From Acidimicrobiaceae bacterium (GTDB lineage Bacteria; Actinomycetota; Acidimicrobiia; Acidimicrobiales; RAAP-2): DNA of 64,000 bases. This document shows positions 1 through 10,719 of this stretch, piece by piece. The notes beneath the pieces were generated by a model, which was given only the letters and a program-made list of their open reading frames with translations, was not told the DNA's origin and made no database searches. Every line of letters starts with the position of its first letter. Position 1 is the first letter of the stretch. The position numbers and the translations under genes were made by a program. Where the stretch lies: NCBI GenBank assembly GCA_003138895.1, contig PLHJ01000005.1, positions 3,729 through 67,728 of the forward strand. The letters run 5' to 3'.

Positions 1-1692
1 TTGATGGCTTCAACGCCCGCCCAGGATCGCAGCGTTCTCGAAAGTAAAGAGCGCGACGAACTTCAAGAGATCGCCCAAGCAATCGGTGTAAAGACACCGC
101 CTCGTGCTTCGAAGGCCTCACTCATCAGCGCCATTATTGGCGGCCCCGAATCGAGCTCCGACTCTTCGGAATCATCATCCAATGGTGATACATCGGACTC
201 GGGTTCACCTTCTTCGAGAGGCGCCAGCGCCGTGAGGTCGCGTCGTACGGTCGCCACGCCGGACACCGATTTTGACGAGTTCGTAAAAGAAATTACCGGC
301 GACGAAACAACGTCGGAAGTCGCTACCGAAGAAGGTGTCACGCCTTCACCCGGTCCTTCGATCGCCCCGTCGGAGCGCACCCCGCGCAACGACCGACAAC
401 CCCGTGATTACAACAACGGCGGTGGCAACAGCAACGGCAACGGTGCTGACGGCAACCGCAATCGTCGCAATCGTCGAAACCGCAACACGGGTGGCGGCCG
501 CGAACGCTTTGACCGCGAACCCCAGAGTGGCGCCGACCAGCCCTACACCGGCGAACTGGTGGAAGTACAGGGTCTACTTGATTTGCGCGACGACGGCTAC
601 GGCTTCTTGCGCACCAAGGGCTACCACCCTTCGCCCAACGACGTCTATGTCTCCATCAGCCAAGTGCGTCGGTACCAACTTCGCAAGGGAGACACCATCG
701 TCGGCGGCTTTCGACCCGCTGGATCAAATGAGAAGTACCCGGCGTTGTTGCGCGTTGACACCGTGCAGGGATTTGATCCCGAAGTGGCTCGCCTTCGACC
801 CAAGTTCGAAGATTTGACGCCGCTCTTTCCGGACGAGAAACTGAAGCTCGAGACCAACGAAGGAAAGATGGATCTCACGCCTCGCATTGTGGATCTCATT
901 GCCCCTATTGGTAAGGGACAGCGCGGACTCATTGTTTCGCCGCCCAAGGCCGGTAAGACAACCGTCGTCAAGCAGATTGCTCAGTCCATTGAGGCCAATA
1001 ACCCCGAAGTGCACCTCTTGGTGCTACTGGTTGACGAGCGTCCTGAAGAAGTAACCGACATGCGACGAGGCGTGCACGGTGAAGTGGTCGCTTCAACGTT
1101 TGACCGTCCCGCTGACGAGCACACGCACATTGCCGAACTGGCCATCGAGCGCGCCAAGCGTCTCGTGGAACAAGGTCGCGACGTGGTCATCATTTTGGAC
1201 GGCATTACCCGACTGGCTCGCGCTTACAACCTCGCCCAGCCAGCAACCGGACGCATCATGTCCGGTGGTGTGGACTCCGGTGCGCTCTATCCGCCTAAGA
1301 AGTTCTTCGGTGCGGCGCGCAACATTGAAGAGGGCGGTTCGCTCACGATTCTCGCCACCGCGCTCGTCGAAACCGGTTCCAAGATGGACGAAGTTATCTT
1401 CGAAGAATTCAAGGGAACCGGCAACATGGAACTGAAGTTAGACCGTCGCCTCGCCGAACGCCGTTTGTACCCAGCAATTGACGTCAACGGGTCATCGACT
1501 CGACACGAAGAATTGCTCTTTGACCGCGAGCAATTGGCCCAGGTCTGGAAGCTTCGCCGCGTGCTGAGTGGTCTTTCCGCAGAGGGTCGAGAGGCCGCCG
1601 GACTGGAGCTGCTCATTGACAAACTGAAGCAGACGAAGTCCAATGACGAGTTCTTGGCCGAAATCGCCAAGGGCGCGAATCCAACCAGCTAA
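1..1692 (+). CDS. rho: Transcription termination factor Rho with disordered Asn/Arg/Gly-rich N-terminal insert; start may lie upstream of the window
   Basis: SPPKAGKTT Walker [52 protein letters not shown]; followed by rpmE. Confidence 0.97.
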   Translation: MMASTPAQDRSVLESKERDELQEIAQAIGVKTPPRASKASLISAIIGGPESSSDSSESSSNGDTSDSGSPSSRGASAVRSRRTVATPDTDFDEFVKEITGDETTSEVATEEGVTPSPGPSIAPSERTPRNDRQPRDYNNGGGNSNGNGADGNRNRRNRRNRNTGGGRERFDREPQSGADQPYTGELVEVQGLLDLRDDGYGFLRTKGYHPSPNDVYVSISQVRRYQLRKGDTIVGGFRPAGSNEKYPALLRVDTVQGFDPEVARLRPKFEDLTPLFPDEKLKLETNEGKMDLTPRIVDLIAPIGKGQRGLIVSPPKAGKTTVVKQIAQSIEANNPEVHLLVLLVDERPEEVTDMRRGVHGEVVASTFDRPADEHTHIAELAIERAKRLVEQGRDVVIILDGITRLARAYNLAQPATGRIMSGGVDSGALYPPKKFFGAARNIEEGGSLTILATALVETGSKMDEVIFEEFKGTGNMELKLDRRLAERRLYPAIDVNGSSTRHEELLFDREQLAQVWKLRRVLSGLSAEGREAAGLELLIDKLKQTKSNDEFLAEIAKGANPTS

Positions 1693-1730
1693 CAACCGAT
1701 TAGAATTACTATTCGCAATAAGGAGCACCT

Positions 1731-1955
1731 ATGAAGCCAGACATTCACCCCCAGTACGGCGTCGCGAACGTCAAGTGTTCGTGTGGAAACACGTTCACGA
1801 CGGAGTCGACCAAGTCGTCGATCTCGGTCGAACTTTGTAACGAGTGCCACCCCTTTTTCACCGGTAAGCAGAAGCTTGTGGACACCGGTGGTCGCGTGGA
1901 GCGCTTCCAGCGTCGTTACGCACAAAAGACCAAGGCTCACGCCCCGAAGGCGTAG
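1731..1955 (+). CDS. rpmE: 50S ribosomal protein L31 (zinc-ribbon form)
   Basis: MKPDIHPQY...CSCGNTF...[13 protein letters not shown]. Confidence 0.97.
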   Translation: MKPDIHPQYGVANVKCSCGNTFTTESTKSSISVELCNECHPFFTGKQKLVDTGGRVERFQRRYAQKTKAHAPKA

Positions 1956-1976
1956 AGCTTCTGGCTTTTCTTCTAC

Positions 1977-3056
1977 GTGCGTTCGGTTGACGACACTTTA
2001 AAGTCCCTCTCCGAGGAACTGGCGAGCGTCGAAACCGCGCTCGCTGAACCCGACGTCGCGAGTGATCTCACTCGTCTTCGAGATCTTTCTCGACGACACA
2101 AGGAACTGGCCGAAATTGACGCCGCGTGGCAGTCATTGCAGCGCGCCCGCGAAGATCTTTCCGGCGCCAGAGAAATGTTCAACGAGTCTGCTGGTGACGA
2201 CCGTGAACAGTGGCGTGACGAGATCAACAAGGCTGAAGAAGAAATCGCCGAACTCGAACAACGAATTGAGAGGCTGCTGTTGCCGCGCGATCCGAACGAA
2301 GGCCGAAACGTCATTGTTGAAATTCGCGGGGCAGAAGGCGGCGAAGAAGCGAACCTCTTCGCGAGCGACCTCGCCGAGATGTATCGGCGCTACGCGGCCA
2401 TTCGTGGCTGGAAATTAGAAGTCGTCGAAGAACGAGCTAGCGAACAGGGTGGCATTGATGAGGCGACGTTTCTCATTAAGGGTGACGACGCCTGGGCCCG
2501 GCTCGAACAAGAAGCCGGCGTTCACCGCGTCCAACGTGTGCCAACGACCGAAGCAAAAGGTCGCGTGCACACGTCGTCAGCCACCGTGTCCGTACTTCCC
2601 GAAGCTGAAGAAGTAGACGTTGACATCGAAGCAAATGATTTGAAGATTGACGTGTATCGTTCGTCGGGTCCCGGTGGACAAAGCGTCAACACCACCGACT
2701 CAGCGGTTCGCATTACACACCTGCCTACGGGAATTGTGGTCTCAATGCAAGACGAGAAGAGCCAGATTCAAAATCGTGCCAAGGCAATGATTGTTCTTCG
2801 ATCACGGTTGCTGAAGGCTGCCCAGGACGCGCAGGCCAGTGAACAAGGTGACCTCAAGCGCTCGCAACTGGGCGGCGGGGGACGTAGCGAAAAAATTCGT
2901 ACCTACAACTTCAAAGAGAATCGTGTTACTGATCACCGAATTAACTTGACGCTCTATGACTTGGAAGCAACGCTGGGTGGTCAACTTGATCCCTACGTTG
3001 ACGCATTGCTGAGTGACAAACGAGCGCGCCAGTTGGCCGAGAGTGACGGACGTTAA
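1977..3056 (+). CDS. prfA: Peptide chain release factor 1
   Basis: SSGPGGQSVNTTDSAVRITHLPTGI GGQ motif; neighbours rpmE and prmC. Confidence 0.97.
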   Translation: MRSVDDTLKSLSEELASVETALAEPDVASDLTRLRDLSRRHKELAEIDAAWQSLQRAREDLSGAREMFNESAGDDREQWRDEINKAEEEIAELEQRIERLLLPRDPNEGRNVIVEIRGAEGGEEANLFASDLAEMYRRYAAIRGWKLEVVEERASEQGGIDEATFLIKGDDAWARLEQEAGVHRVQRVPTTEAKGRVHTSSATVSVLPEAEEVDVDIEANDLKIDVYRSSGPGGQSVNTTDSAVRITHLPTGIVVSMQDEKSQIQNRAKAMIVLRSRLLKAAQDAQASEQGDLKRSQLGGGGRSEKIRTYNFKENRVTDHRINLTLYDLEATLGGQLDPYVDALLSDKRARQLAESDGR

Positions 3057-3879
3057 CGCCGCCTTCGTTCGCGACCTCGTTGGTCGGGGTCTCGAACGCC
3101 GCGAGGCGATGTGGCTCGTGGAGGAATTTTCACCAGGGGCCGACGCCGACGCTGCGCGAGCGGTGGAATTGGCCGGTACCAGGCGCTTAGCGGGCGAGCC
3201 GCTTCAGTACGTCATTGGTCACTGGCCGTTTCGCACACTTGATTTGGACGTTGATCTTCGTGTCTTAATTCCTCGTCCCGAAACCGAAGAACTCGTTTCG
3301 TTGGCGCTGAAGGCACTCGTGAGCTCGCAAGCAACCTCGCCACTCGTGTTCGATATGGGGTGTGGATCGGGAGCGATTGGCCTTTCGATTCTCAGCGAAC
3401 TCGCCGAACGAGGAATTTCAGCCACGGTGGTGGCCGTTGATTCTTCGATCGACGCGCTGGACGTTGCTCGAAGAAATGCCATCAAGCACGCACTCCATGC
3501 CGTTTCGTTTGTGAACTCGTCATGGTTTAAAGATCTTGATCCCTCGCTCCAGGGGCACGTTGATCTCGTGGTGTCGAATCCTCCCTATGTGGGCGAAAGC
3601 GAATTCGAAGCACTCGACCCCGTCTTGCGCCATGAGCCCTACGGCGCACTCGTGTCACCCAGTAGTTCGGGCGTCGAAGGTTTTAAGGATCTCGAAATCG
3701 TGGTGCGTGAAAGCATCAACTGGCTTCGTCCCGGCGGCTCACTGGTCTGTGAACATGGGAGCACGCAGGCGGATGCCGTAGTGCAACTCGCCACTTCGAC
3801 GGGTTACGCCAACGTGGTTGACGTTGCTGACATGGCGGGAAATGCACGCGTGCTCATTGCCAGAAAGCCACTGACGTGA
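3013..3879 (+). CDS. prmC: Release factor glutamine methyltransferase; true start may be around 3043
   Basis: LIPRPETEELV, DMGCGSGAIGLS, VVSNPPYV (NPPY). Confidence 0.93.
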   Translation: MTNERASWPRVTDVNAAFVRDLVGRGLERREAMWLVEEFSPGADADAARAVELAGTRRLAGEPLQYVIGHWPFRTLDLDVDLRVLIPRPETEELVSLALKALVSSQATSPLVFDMGCGSGAIGLSILSELAERGISATVVAVDSSIDALDVARRNAIKHALHAVSFVNSSWFKDLDPSLQGHVDLVVSNPPYVGESEFEALDPVLRHEPYGALVSPSSSGVEGFKDLEIVVRESINWLRPGGSLVCEHGSTQADAVVQLATSTGYANVVDVADMAGNARVLIARKPLT

Positions 3880-4475
3880 ACGTCGTTAGCCCCAACGCCG
3901 CAACTTCGCTGTTGCTCGAAGGAGCCGTTGTGGCAATTCCGACGGACACTGTCTACGGTCTCGCCGTCCGCCTTGATGACGGACAGGCAATCGCCAAGCT
4001 TTTTTCGCTAAAGAAACGACCCTTGCACGTTGCGCTCCCGGTCTTTGTGACGTCGCTCGATCAAATCAATGTCCTTGGCGTCACGTGGCCAGCGAGAGCA
4101 AAAACGCTGAGTGACGCCTTGTGGCCCGGTGCTTTGACGATTGTCGTAGCGGCGCCGATTGAACTGGCAAAGCGGGTGGGAGCCACGTCGGCCACGATTG
4201 GTTTTCGTATGGTGGAAAACGAAGTTGTTCAATCCATCGTTGCATTGACCGGACCTTTGTGCGTGACGAGCGCGAATGAGCACAAGCAACCTCCGTGCAC
4301 GTCAGCGAAGGACGTAATCGATATTTTCGCGGACAGTTCGGATTTGGACGCCGTCGTCGACGGAGGAGTGTGCAACGGAACAGTGTCGACCGTGGTTGAT
4401 CTTTCGGATGAACCGTGGCGCGTTCTTCGAGAAGGCGCACTGAGTGCTGAGGTGATTTCGTCACTGCTCGACTAG
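3876..4475 (+). CDS. L-threonylcarbamoyladenylate synthase (TsaC/Sua5/YwlC family)
   Basis: IPTDTVYGLAVRL, KKRPLHVALPVFV, TSANEHKQPPCTSA, VVDLSDEPWRVLREGAL. Confidence 0.92.
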   Translation: MNVVSPNAATSLLLEGAVVAIPTDTVYGLAVRLDDGQAIAKLFSLKKRPLHVALPVFVTSLDQINVLGVTWPARAKTLSDALWPGALTIVVAAPIELAKRVGATSATIGFRMVENEVVQSIVALTGPLCVTSANEHKQPPCTSAKDVIDIFADSSDLDAVVDGGVCNGTVSTVVDLSDEPWRVLREGALSAEVISSLLD

Positions 4476-5959
4476 AGCAAAAACAATCCGTCACGCACGC
4501 TTCCACGCTGTCCAATTAGTTCCGTTGTTTCGGCGTCGTTCATGAGTGACGATTCAGTACTTGTCGCCCACACTCGATCCCCGTTTGAGTTTCGCGCGAC
4601 GACGACCAGCCGATTGGGCGAATCGTCGCGGTTGTGGACGACGGTGTACGTCTCGATAGTGACGTCGCCGTCTCCCTGCTGGTGCGCACAGACTGGTTGC
4701 ATATCGACGTCATCTTGGACGTTCTTCCAATGGAACGACGAGGCTGGCGGCGTCGCCGAGTACGTACCCCAGGCGTGCTTCGTCGAAAACCAGCCCAGCC
4801 CACTTACGAGTCCGGTTGATTGTGATTCACGGAGCAACGACACCATGGTGGCAATGGAGTGCGTCACGTAGTTATTGCCGGGACCGCCGCCGAAGGTGAG
4901 ACCTCCGGTGACCGTGGGTATGCGTGAAGGATCAAAGGCGTCGATGCCCGCAACGTCGCAAGCGGTTTGCACAACCGTGGGGAAGCAACTGTAGAAATCA
5001 ATATGCGACAGGTCGTCAGTGCGCACACCAAACGACTGCAGCGCTGACCAAATGGCGGTCATCGCAGGAGAGCTGTCGAGTTGGGGTCGGTCGGAAATGA
5101 ACCAGTGGTCGGTGGCATCGGCGCCGGCGGTTGGGAAAATCATTTTGTCTGACGCAACGCCCAACGAGGTTGCCTTCTCGTAACTCATCATGATGTAGGC
5201 CGCACCCATGTCCACGGGCATATTGGCGACCAGCATCTTCGTATACGGAAACGACACCATGCGATTGTTCGGTGACGGCGTCGCTATCTCTTGAGCACTG
5301 GGCGCCGTGCGTATCCAAGCGTACGGATTGTTCGCGGCGACCGTCGCAAAGTTCGCCCACAGCCGACCGAGTTGTTGTCGTTGCTCATCAATGGTCCAAC
5401 TGAGCCGCGCGCGGCGCGCGTTTTCGAACAGTGGATACGCTTCGACGGGCAACGTGATCCCGTTTTCGTATTCGTCCTTCGTCAGGGGCGCGCGGTTTTC
5501 TTCGACGAGATCGGGTGCGGCGACACTACCGTCTTGCTTGAGCCAGCCCAGGGGGAGGCCTTGTTTTCGCGCGAGTGAACTCGCGTACATTGCCTCGGCA
5601 CCAACGACCGCAATAGCATCGATTTCGTTGGCCAAAATGCGACGGGCGCTCTCGTGGACCAACTTTTGTGGGATGTTTCCCCCGGTTGGCGTGAGTCTCG
5701 TTCGGACATTGCTGAGACCAAGGACGTTGGCCACGAGGAGTGCGGGGTCCGTGGTGTGCCAGGTGAACGATCCAATGGCTACGAGTTCGTCGAGTGAACG
5801 AAGCACGCCGTCAGCACCCGAATCCGCACTTGCTCGCTCGAGCGCCTCAATCATGAGATCGAGGGGGTGGGGTCGCGATTCGTACGCCGCGTCGTGGTCA
5901 GGGTGATCCGTTATTTGACCGACGCCCACCATCACGGGGGTTCGAGGTTCAATTGCCAC
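4472..5959 (-). CDS. Thiolase-superfamily (acetyl-CoA acetyltransferase-like) protein
   Basis: Long ORF; VMVGVGQIT N-terminus, GAEAMYAS, GGLTFGGGPGNNYVTHSIATMV C-terminal thiolase-like motif. Confidence 0.8.
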   Translation of the reverse strand: MAIEPRTPVMVGVGQITDHPDHDAAYESRPHPLDLMIEALERASADSGADGVLRSLDELVAIGSFTWHTTDPALLVANVLGLSNVRTRLTPTGGNIPQKLVHESARRILANEIDAIAVVGAEAMYASSLARKQGLPLGWLKQDGSVAAPDLVEENRAPLTKDEYENGITLPVEAYPLFENARRARLSWTIDEQRQQLGRLWANFATVAANNPYAWIRTAPSAQEIATPSPNNRMVSFPYTKMLVANMPVDMGAAYIMMSYEKATSLGVASDKMIFPTAGADATDHWFISDRPQLDSSPAMTAIWSALQSFGVRTDDLSHIDFYSCFPTVVQTACDVAGIDAFDPSRIPTVTGGLTFGGGPGNNYVTHSIATMVSLLRESQSTGLVSGLGWFSTKHAWGTYSATPPASSFHWKNVQDDVDMQPVCAHQQGDGDVTIETYTVVHNRDDSPNRLVVVARNSNGDRVWATSTESSLMNDAETTELIGQRGSVRDGLFLL

Positions 5960-6009
5960 GCTAGGAAGTATTGCCGCTCAACGGTCTGGCAAGAAGTTAG
6001 AGAACTAAG

Positions 6010-6471
6010 GTGGGCGTAATGCGTATCGCTCTTGGTTCTGATCACGCTGGATTTGACCTCAAATCTCTGCTCGTAGCCACGCTTTTGGAGCGTGGCCACG
6101 ACGTCTTGGACCTCGGCACCGATTCAGACACCGTCTCGGTGGACTATCCCGACTTCGGAGCTGCCGTTGGCCGAAGTGTTGTATCGGGCGAAAGTGATCT
6201 CGGAGTAGCTATTTGTGGCACGGGCATAGGAATGTCAATTGCCGCGAACAAAGTGCCCGGCGTTCGCGCCGCCGTTGTTCACGATGTCTCGAGTGCACGA
6301 CTCGCTCGAGAACACAATCACGCCAACGTTTTGTGCATGGGCGCGCGTCTCATTGGAACGGTCACCGCCGTCGACGCTCTGGACGCGTGGTTAACGTCAC
6401 CGCTGGGTGAAGGTCGTCACCTCCGACGAATTGAGAAGATTGCTGTGCTTGACGAACAAGCGCAGTTGTAA
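6010..6471 (+). CDS. rpiB: Ribose 5-phosphate isomerase B
   Basis: [45 protein letters not shown]. Confidence 0.93.
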   Translation: MGVMRIALGSDHAGFDLKSLLVATLLERGHDVLDLGTDSDTVSVDYPDFGAAVGRSVVSGESDLGVAICGTGIGMSIAANKVPGVRAAVVHDVSSARLAREHNHANVLCMGARLIGTVTAVDALDAWLTSPLGEGRHLRRIEKIAVLDEQAQL

Positions 6472-6488
6472 GAAAGGCGAATCCCATC

Positions 6489-7778
6489 GTGGGCTCATCA
6501 CCGTTTGATGCTTGGATCACCGGCGACGATCAAGTAACGGATCTCTTGTCCCAAGAGTGGAACCGCCAAACGTCGACCCTGCAACTCATCGCGAGTGAGA
6601 ACTTCGCTTCGCCCGCCGTGATGGCGGCGACGGGCTCCGTGCTTACGAACAAGTACTCCGAGGGTTACCCGGGACGTCGCTACTACGGCGGAAATCAAGT
6701 TGTCGACCAGGTCGAAGATTTGGCTCGCCGTCGGCTCGTGGCGCTGTTTGGAGCAGACCACGCCAACGTGCAACCTCACAGTGGCGCAAACGCCAACGTC
6801 GCTGTGTACCAAGGGCTGCTCGAGCCCGGGGACACGATTCTCGCCATGCGTCTCGACCAGGGTGGTCACTTGACGCACGGTTCGCCGGCGTCAATCACTT
6901 CAAAGATTTGGAATTTCGTTTCCTACGGTGTCACGCCACGTTCGGATGACCCGTCGGTCGCTGGTGAAGTCATTGACTTCGACAATGTCCGCGCTCTCGC
7001 ATTGCATCATCGACCTAAATTGATTGTCGCGGGCGCCACGGCGTACTCGCGTTTCATAGAACCAGCACCGTTTCGAGAAATTGCCGACGAAGTAGGTGCG
7101 CTGTTGATGTTTGACTCGGCGCACGTGGCGGGCCTCATTGCGGGAGGATCGCACCCCAATCCGGTTCCCTTCGCCGACGTGGTCACCTTCACCACGCACA
7201 AAACGTTGCGTGGTCCACGAGGCGGCGCAATCCTTTGTCGCGAAGAACACGCGAAGAAGATTGACATGTCGGTCTTTCCTGGCATGCAGGGCGGCCCGCT
7301 CGAAAACGCCATTGCGGCGAAGGCCGTGGCGTTTCGCGAAGCGTCGCACAAGAGCTTCTCCGAGTACACCGAGCGCATTGTTGAAAATGCGAAAGGTTTC
7401 GCTGGCGCACTGGCAGCGGAAGGGTTCCGCATTGTCTCGGGCGGTACTGATAACCACATGGTGATTCTCGACTTACGCGACTTTGACGCCGATCTCACTG
7501 GCAAAGTTGCCCAAGAAGTATTGGACCGAGCTGGCATCACTACAAACCGAAATCAAATTCCCGACGATCCACGAAGCCCCTTCGTTACGTCAGGACTTCG
7601 TTTGGGTACGCCAGCTGAGACCACCGCGGGCATGGGCGTAGGCGAGTTTTCCCAAGTGGCGTCGCTAATAGCACGGGCCCTTCGTGGTCGAGATGAGGAA
7701 GCGCACGTCGAGGGTGTGCGAGTTGACGTGAATGAATTGTGCTCCCGCTTTAATCCGTACGCCGACTTTGGTAAGTAA
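6489..7778 (+). CDS. glyA: Serine hydroxymethyltransferase
   Basis: [50 protein letters not shown]-lysine motif. Confidence 0.97.
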   Translation: MGSSPFDAWITGDDQVTDLLSQEWNRQTSTLQLIASENFASPAVMAATGSVLTNKYSEGYPGRRYYGGNQVVDQVEDLARRRLVALFGADHANVQPHSGANANVAVYQGLLEPGDTILAMRLDQGGHLTHGSPASITSKIWNFVSYGVTPRSDDPSVAGEVIDFDNVRALALHHRPKLIVAGATAYSRFIEPAPFREIADEVGALLMFDSAHVAGLIAGGSHPNPVPFADVVTFTTHKTLRGPRGGAILCREEHAKKIDMSVFPGMQGGPLENAIAAKAVAFREASHKSFSEYTERIVENAKGFAGALAAEGFRIVSGGTDNHMVILDLRDFDADLTGKVAQEVLDRAGITTNRNQIPDDPRSPFVTSGLRLGTPAETTAGMGVGEFSQVASLIARALRGRDEEAHVEGVRVDVNELCSRFNPYADFGK

Positions 7779-7784
7779 ATCGTC

Positions 7785-8924
7785 GTGAGCAATATCGCTT
7801 CCTACGTCCTCGTCATGGTCGTAGGTGTTGTGACCACCGTTCTCGTGGATGGACCTGCGCGACGTGTTTCACTTCGCGTGGGCTACACCGCGCTGCCGGA
7901 CGAGCGAAAAGTTCATAAGGACGTCACGCCCTATGGCGGTGGGGCATCGATGTTCATAGGTCTGTGTGTTGCCTTGGTGGTTGCGGCGTTCATTTCTCCG
8001 CTTCGTCAAATAATTTCGTCCTCGCACGAAATGCTTGGCGTGTTGTTGGCGGCCACGGTGATCTTCATTGTCGGGATGGTGGATGACTTTCGTGACATGT
8101 CGGCACCGGCAAAGACAGCTGGCCAAGTGTTGGCGGCGAGCATTCTTTATTTCAGCGGCTGCACGATGTACCAACTAAAGCTGCCCTTTGCTGGCTTCAT
8201 TGTTCTCGGCCCCTCAATTCTTCCGTTGATTACCGCCGTATGGGTGTTCGCGCTCACGAACGCCGTGAACTTGATTGATGGTCTTGACGGTCTCGCCGGA
8301 GGAATCGTGGCCATTGCCTCGGGCACACTCTGCGTGTACGGACTGCGTCTTGAGGACCTGGGCCTTCTTCCGTCAAATAATATTGGGCCCTTGGTGGCGG
8401 CCATTACCTGTGGCATAAGTCTCGGGTTCTTGCGAGACAACTTTCATCCCGCTCGACTTTTCATGGGTGACGCCGGCGCACTGATGCTCGGTCTTCTCAT
8501 GAGTGCCTCGACCATGGTGATTGGCGGACGTACGCCGCCGACCAGTGGCGTCACCTTCTTCTTTTTCGCGCCCATTCTTATTCCGGTCTTTATTTTGGGT
8601 GTACCCCTCGCGGATGCGGTCTTCGCCTACGTTCGCCGCATCGCGTCGGGGCAAGGTTTTCATACCCCGGACAAAAACCACATTCACCACCGCTTAATGC
8701 GCCTCGGCCACGGGCACCGGCGGACCGTCGTGATTCTTTGGGCGTGGACTGCGCTGTTGTGCGGCTTTGTGCTCTTTCCGCTGTTTGCGCCACGGGCGAA
8801 CGCGCTTATTCCTCTGGGTGTCGCCCTCTTGATCGTCGCCCTCTTTACCTGGTTCTATCCGGGTCTCCATCGACGCCGCACGGCCGCCGAAGCGGCGAGC
8901 GACGAAGAGGTGCCGGTGCGGTGA
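7785..8924 (+). CDS. Undecaprenyl-phosphate sugar-1-phosphate transferase (WecA/MraY family)
   Basis: Multi-TM; NAVNLIDGLDGLAGG, DNFHPARLFMGDAGALMLG, DKNHIHHRLMRLGH. Confidence 0.92.
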   Translation: MSNIASYVLVMVVGVVTTVLVDGPARRVSLRVGYTALPDERKVHKDVTPYGGGASMFIGLCVALVVAAFISPLRQIISSSHEMLGVLLAATVIFIVGMVDDFRDMSAPAKTAGQVLAASILYFSGCTMYQLKLPFAGFIVLGPSILPLITAVWVFALTNAVNLIDGLDGLAGGIVAIASGTLCVYGLRLEDLGLLPSNNIGPLVAAITCGISLGFLRDNFHPARLFMGDAGALMLGLLMSASTMVIGGRTPPTSGVTFFFFAPILIPVFILGVPLADAVFAYVRRIASGQGFHTPDKNHIHHRLMRLGHGHRRTVVILWAWTALLCGFVLFPLFAPRANALIPLGVALLIVALFTWFYPGLHRRRTAAEAASDEEVPVR

Positions 8925-9175
8925 GTGCGGAACCCCCCGCGACACCTCCGTCTCAAGAATCTCCTGATCAAGGCCAAATAAAGGATCTGCCGGGATTGGT
9001 GGCTTTTGCCGTCATGGGAACCACCATCGCCAGTTGCGTCGCCGTCGGAGTATTGCTTGGGATTTGGGCTGATTCGGTGTGGCACACCGCTCCTGCGTTC
9101 TTGCTAATTGGATTACTGTTGGGTTCGCTAGCCGCCGTGGTCAGCGTTGTCAAACAGGTCCGGCGCTGGTTGTAA
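8921..9175 (+). CDS. AtpZ/AtpI-like small membrane protein
   Basis: In-frame GTG at 8921 overlapping the previous stop; two-TM protein LVAFAVMGTTIASCVAVGVLLGIWAD; immediately upstream of atp genes. Confidence 0.7.
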   Translation: MSAEPPATPPSQESPDQGQIKDLPGLVAFAVMGTTIASCVAVGVLLGIWADSVWHTAPAFLLIGLLLGSLAAVVSVVKQVRRWL

Positions 9176-9187
9176 GAACGAAATCCT

Positions 9188-9595
9188 GTGCTCGAAAACC
9201 TACCCCCCGATACATTGCCGCGCCTCCTGCGCCGGACCTCCTGGTCCGCCTTAATTGTCGCAACCATCGGGTTCATCGTGGCTCTCGTGATTGATCAGCC
9301 CTGGGCTGCGTTGGGCCTCGTGTTTGGTGTCTTCCTCGCGGTGATGAATCTTCGTTTCCTCGACCGTCAAGCGGCGAAGGTCGAACTGAAGGGCGAACAG
9401 TCCTCCAAGGCCATCCGTCGCCAGCTCGGCTCTAGAACCTCAGGACGCCTTGCCGTCGTAACCGTTATCGTCGTAGTGGCCCTTTTAATTACCGCCCCCT
9501 TGGGAGTCGGTATTGTGACAGGGCTTGTGTTGTATCAGGTTGTTTTCGTCATGAACGTGTTGCGCGTCGTGGCGAGCCAAGGAGGAATTGAGTGA
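9188..9595 (+). CDS. ATP synthase subunit I-like membrane protein
   Basis: Four hydrophobic segments, directly upstream of atpB. Confidence 0.7.
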   Translation: MLENLPPDTLPRLLRRTSWSALIVATIGFIVALVIDQPWAALGLVFGVFLAVMNLRFLDRQAAKVELKGEQSSKAIRRQLGSRTSGRLAVVTVIVVVALLITAPLGVGIVTGLVLYQVVFVMNVLRVVASQGGIE

Positions 9596-10356
9596 GGACG
9601 CTGCTCGCGGCGAAGCAGATTGACGTTGGGGTTCACCCGACGGCGCATTTGCCCATCATCGGGACTATCGATCTCGACGTCTTGGCTTCGACATTGCTCG
9701 CCGTCGCCATCTTTTCGTTGCTTGGTTATTTCTTGGTGCGAAAGGTCACGCCTGGCGTGCCCGGCAAATTTCAACTCATGTGGGAAATCATTTACGAGAT
9801 GGTGAGTGATCTCGCACTGTCCGCCATTGGACCAAAGGGTAAGCGCTACATCCCAATTGGCGTCACGATATTTATTTTCATTTTGATCTGCAACTGGATT
9901 GGTTTCATCCCGTCAGCGCTGCACCCGGGTGGATCGTTTGAACTTCTTCCGGCGCCGACCGCCGACGTGAACTTGCCTCTCGCCTTTGCCCTGTTTGTCA
10001 TTGTGTGGGTACACATAGATTCGGCGCGCTCGCGAGGCTTTCGTGGTTACTTCGCGCACTATAAACAGCCGTTCACGGCGCTGCTACCGATCAACATCAT
10101 TGAAGAAATAACCAAGCCCATAACCTTGACTTTCCGACTTTTTGGCAATCTCTTTTCCGGTGGACTCATGGTGCTCGTTATGACCACGTTGTTGCCGGTG
10201 TTCGTAGTTCCATACGGGGAATTAATTTGGAAGCCCTTTGACCTCTTTATTGGGGCCATTCAGGCGTACATCTTCATGTTGCTGACGGTCATCTACTTTG
10301 CGATGGCCACGTCGAATGACCCCGAACACAATGAAGTTTTAGAAAAATCGCATTAA
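9592..10356 (+). CDS. atpB: F0F1 ATP synthase subunit a
   Basis: ITKPITLTFRLFGNLFSGGLM; operon context. Confidence 0.96.
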   Translation: MRTLLAAKQIDVGVHPTAHLPIIGTIDLDVLASTLLAVAIFSLLGYFLVRKVTPGVPGKFQLMWEIIYEMVSDLALSAIGPKGKRYIPIGVTIFIFILICNWIGFIPSALHPGGSFELLPAPTADVNLPLAFALFVIVWVHIDSARSRGFRGYFAHYKQPFTALLPINIIEEITKPITLTFRLFGNLFSGGLMVLVMTTLLPVFVVPYGELIWKPFDLFIGAIQAYIFMLLTVIYFAMATSNDPEHNEVLEKSH

Positions 10357-10375
10357 ATAACCAGGAGGAAAGTAC

Positions 10376-10645
10376 ATGGCAACGAATCCAAACGACATCG
10401 CGGCAGCGGTCCGTAGTGCCGGCGCGCTCGTCGGTGGCGGTCTCGCCCTCGGTGGAGGCGCTATTGGAGCAGCAATTGGTGACGGTTTGGCGGGTAGTCA
10501 GACGATTGCCGCTATTGCCCGTCAGCCCGAGATTGAAAACAAAGCACGTCAGTACTTCTTTTTGACGGTTGGTTTGGTGGAGGCAATGTACTTCATCAAC
10601 CTGCTGTTCATGGTTGTCTTCGTGTACGTCTTCAAGAAGCAATAG
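10376..10645 (+). CDS. atpE: F0F1 ATP synthase subunit c
   Basis: Hairpin membrane protein; IARQPEIE loop and [10 protein letters not shown] carboxylate helix. Confidence 0.96.
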   Translation: MATNPNDIAAAVRSAGALVGGGLALGGGAIGAAIGDGLAGSQTIAAIARQPEIENKARQYFFLTVGLVEAMYFINLLFMVVFVYVFKKQ

Positions 10646-10651
10646 TTCGCG

Positions 10652-10683
10652 CGTTGGGTGGTTTTTAGCGAAGCCACCCAACG
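10652..10683 (+). other. Strong inverted repeat between atpE and atpF (10-bp perfect arms, 12-nt loop)
   Basis: CGTTGGGTGG-tttttagcgaag-CCACCCAACG; no downstream T-run. Confidence 0.85.
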
Positions 10684-10719
10684 TCCAAAAATCAAAGTAG
10701 ATAGAGAAGGTCAATTGAG

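Noticed and set aside
63-1728. Many antisense or alternate-frame ORFs inside rho (e.g. 63-389 -, 335-817 +, 1287-1670 -)
   Set aside because: Shadow ORFs of a GC-rich coding sequence; the rho frame carries all family motifs. The same applies to most short overlapping ORFs across the window.
10376-10645. Na+-type c-ring
   Set aside because: The carboxylate helix reads [10 protein letters not shown] without the extra Na+-coordinating pattern; proton type is more likely.
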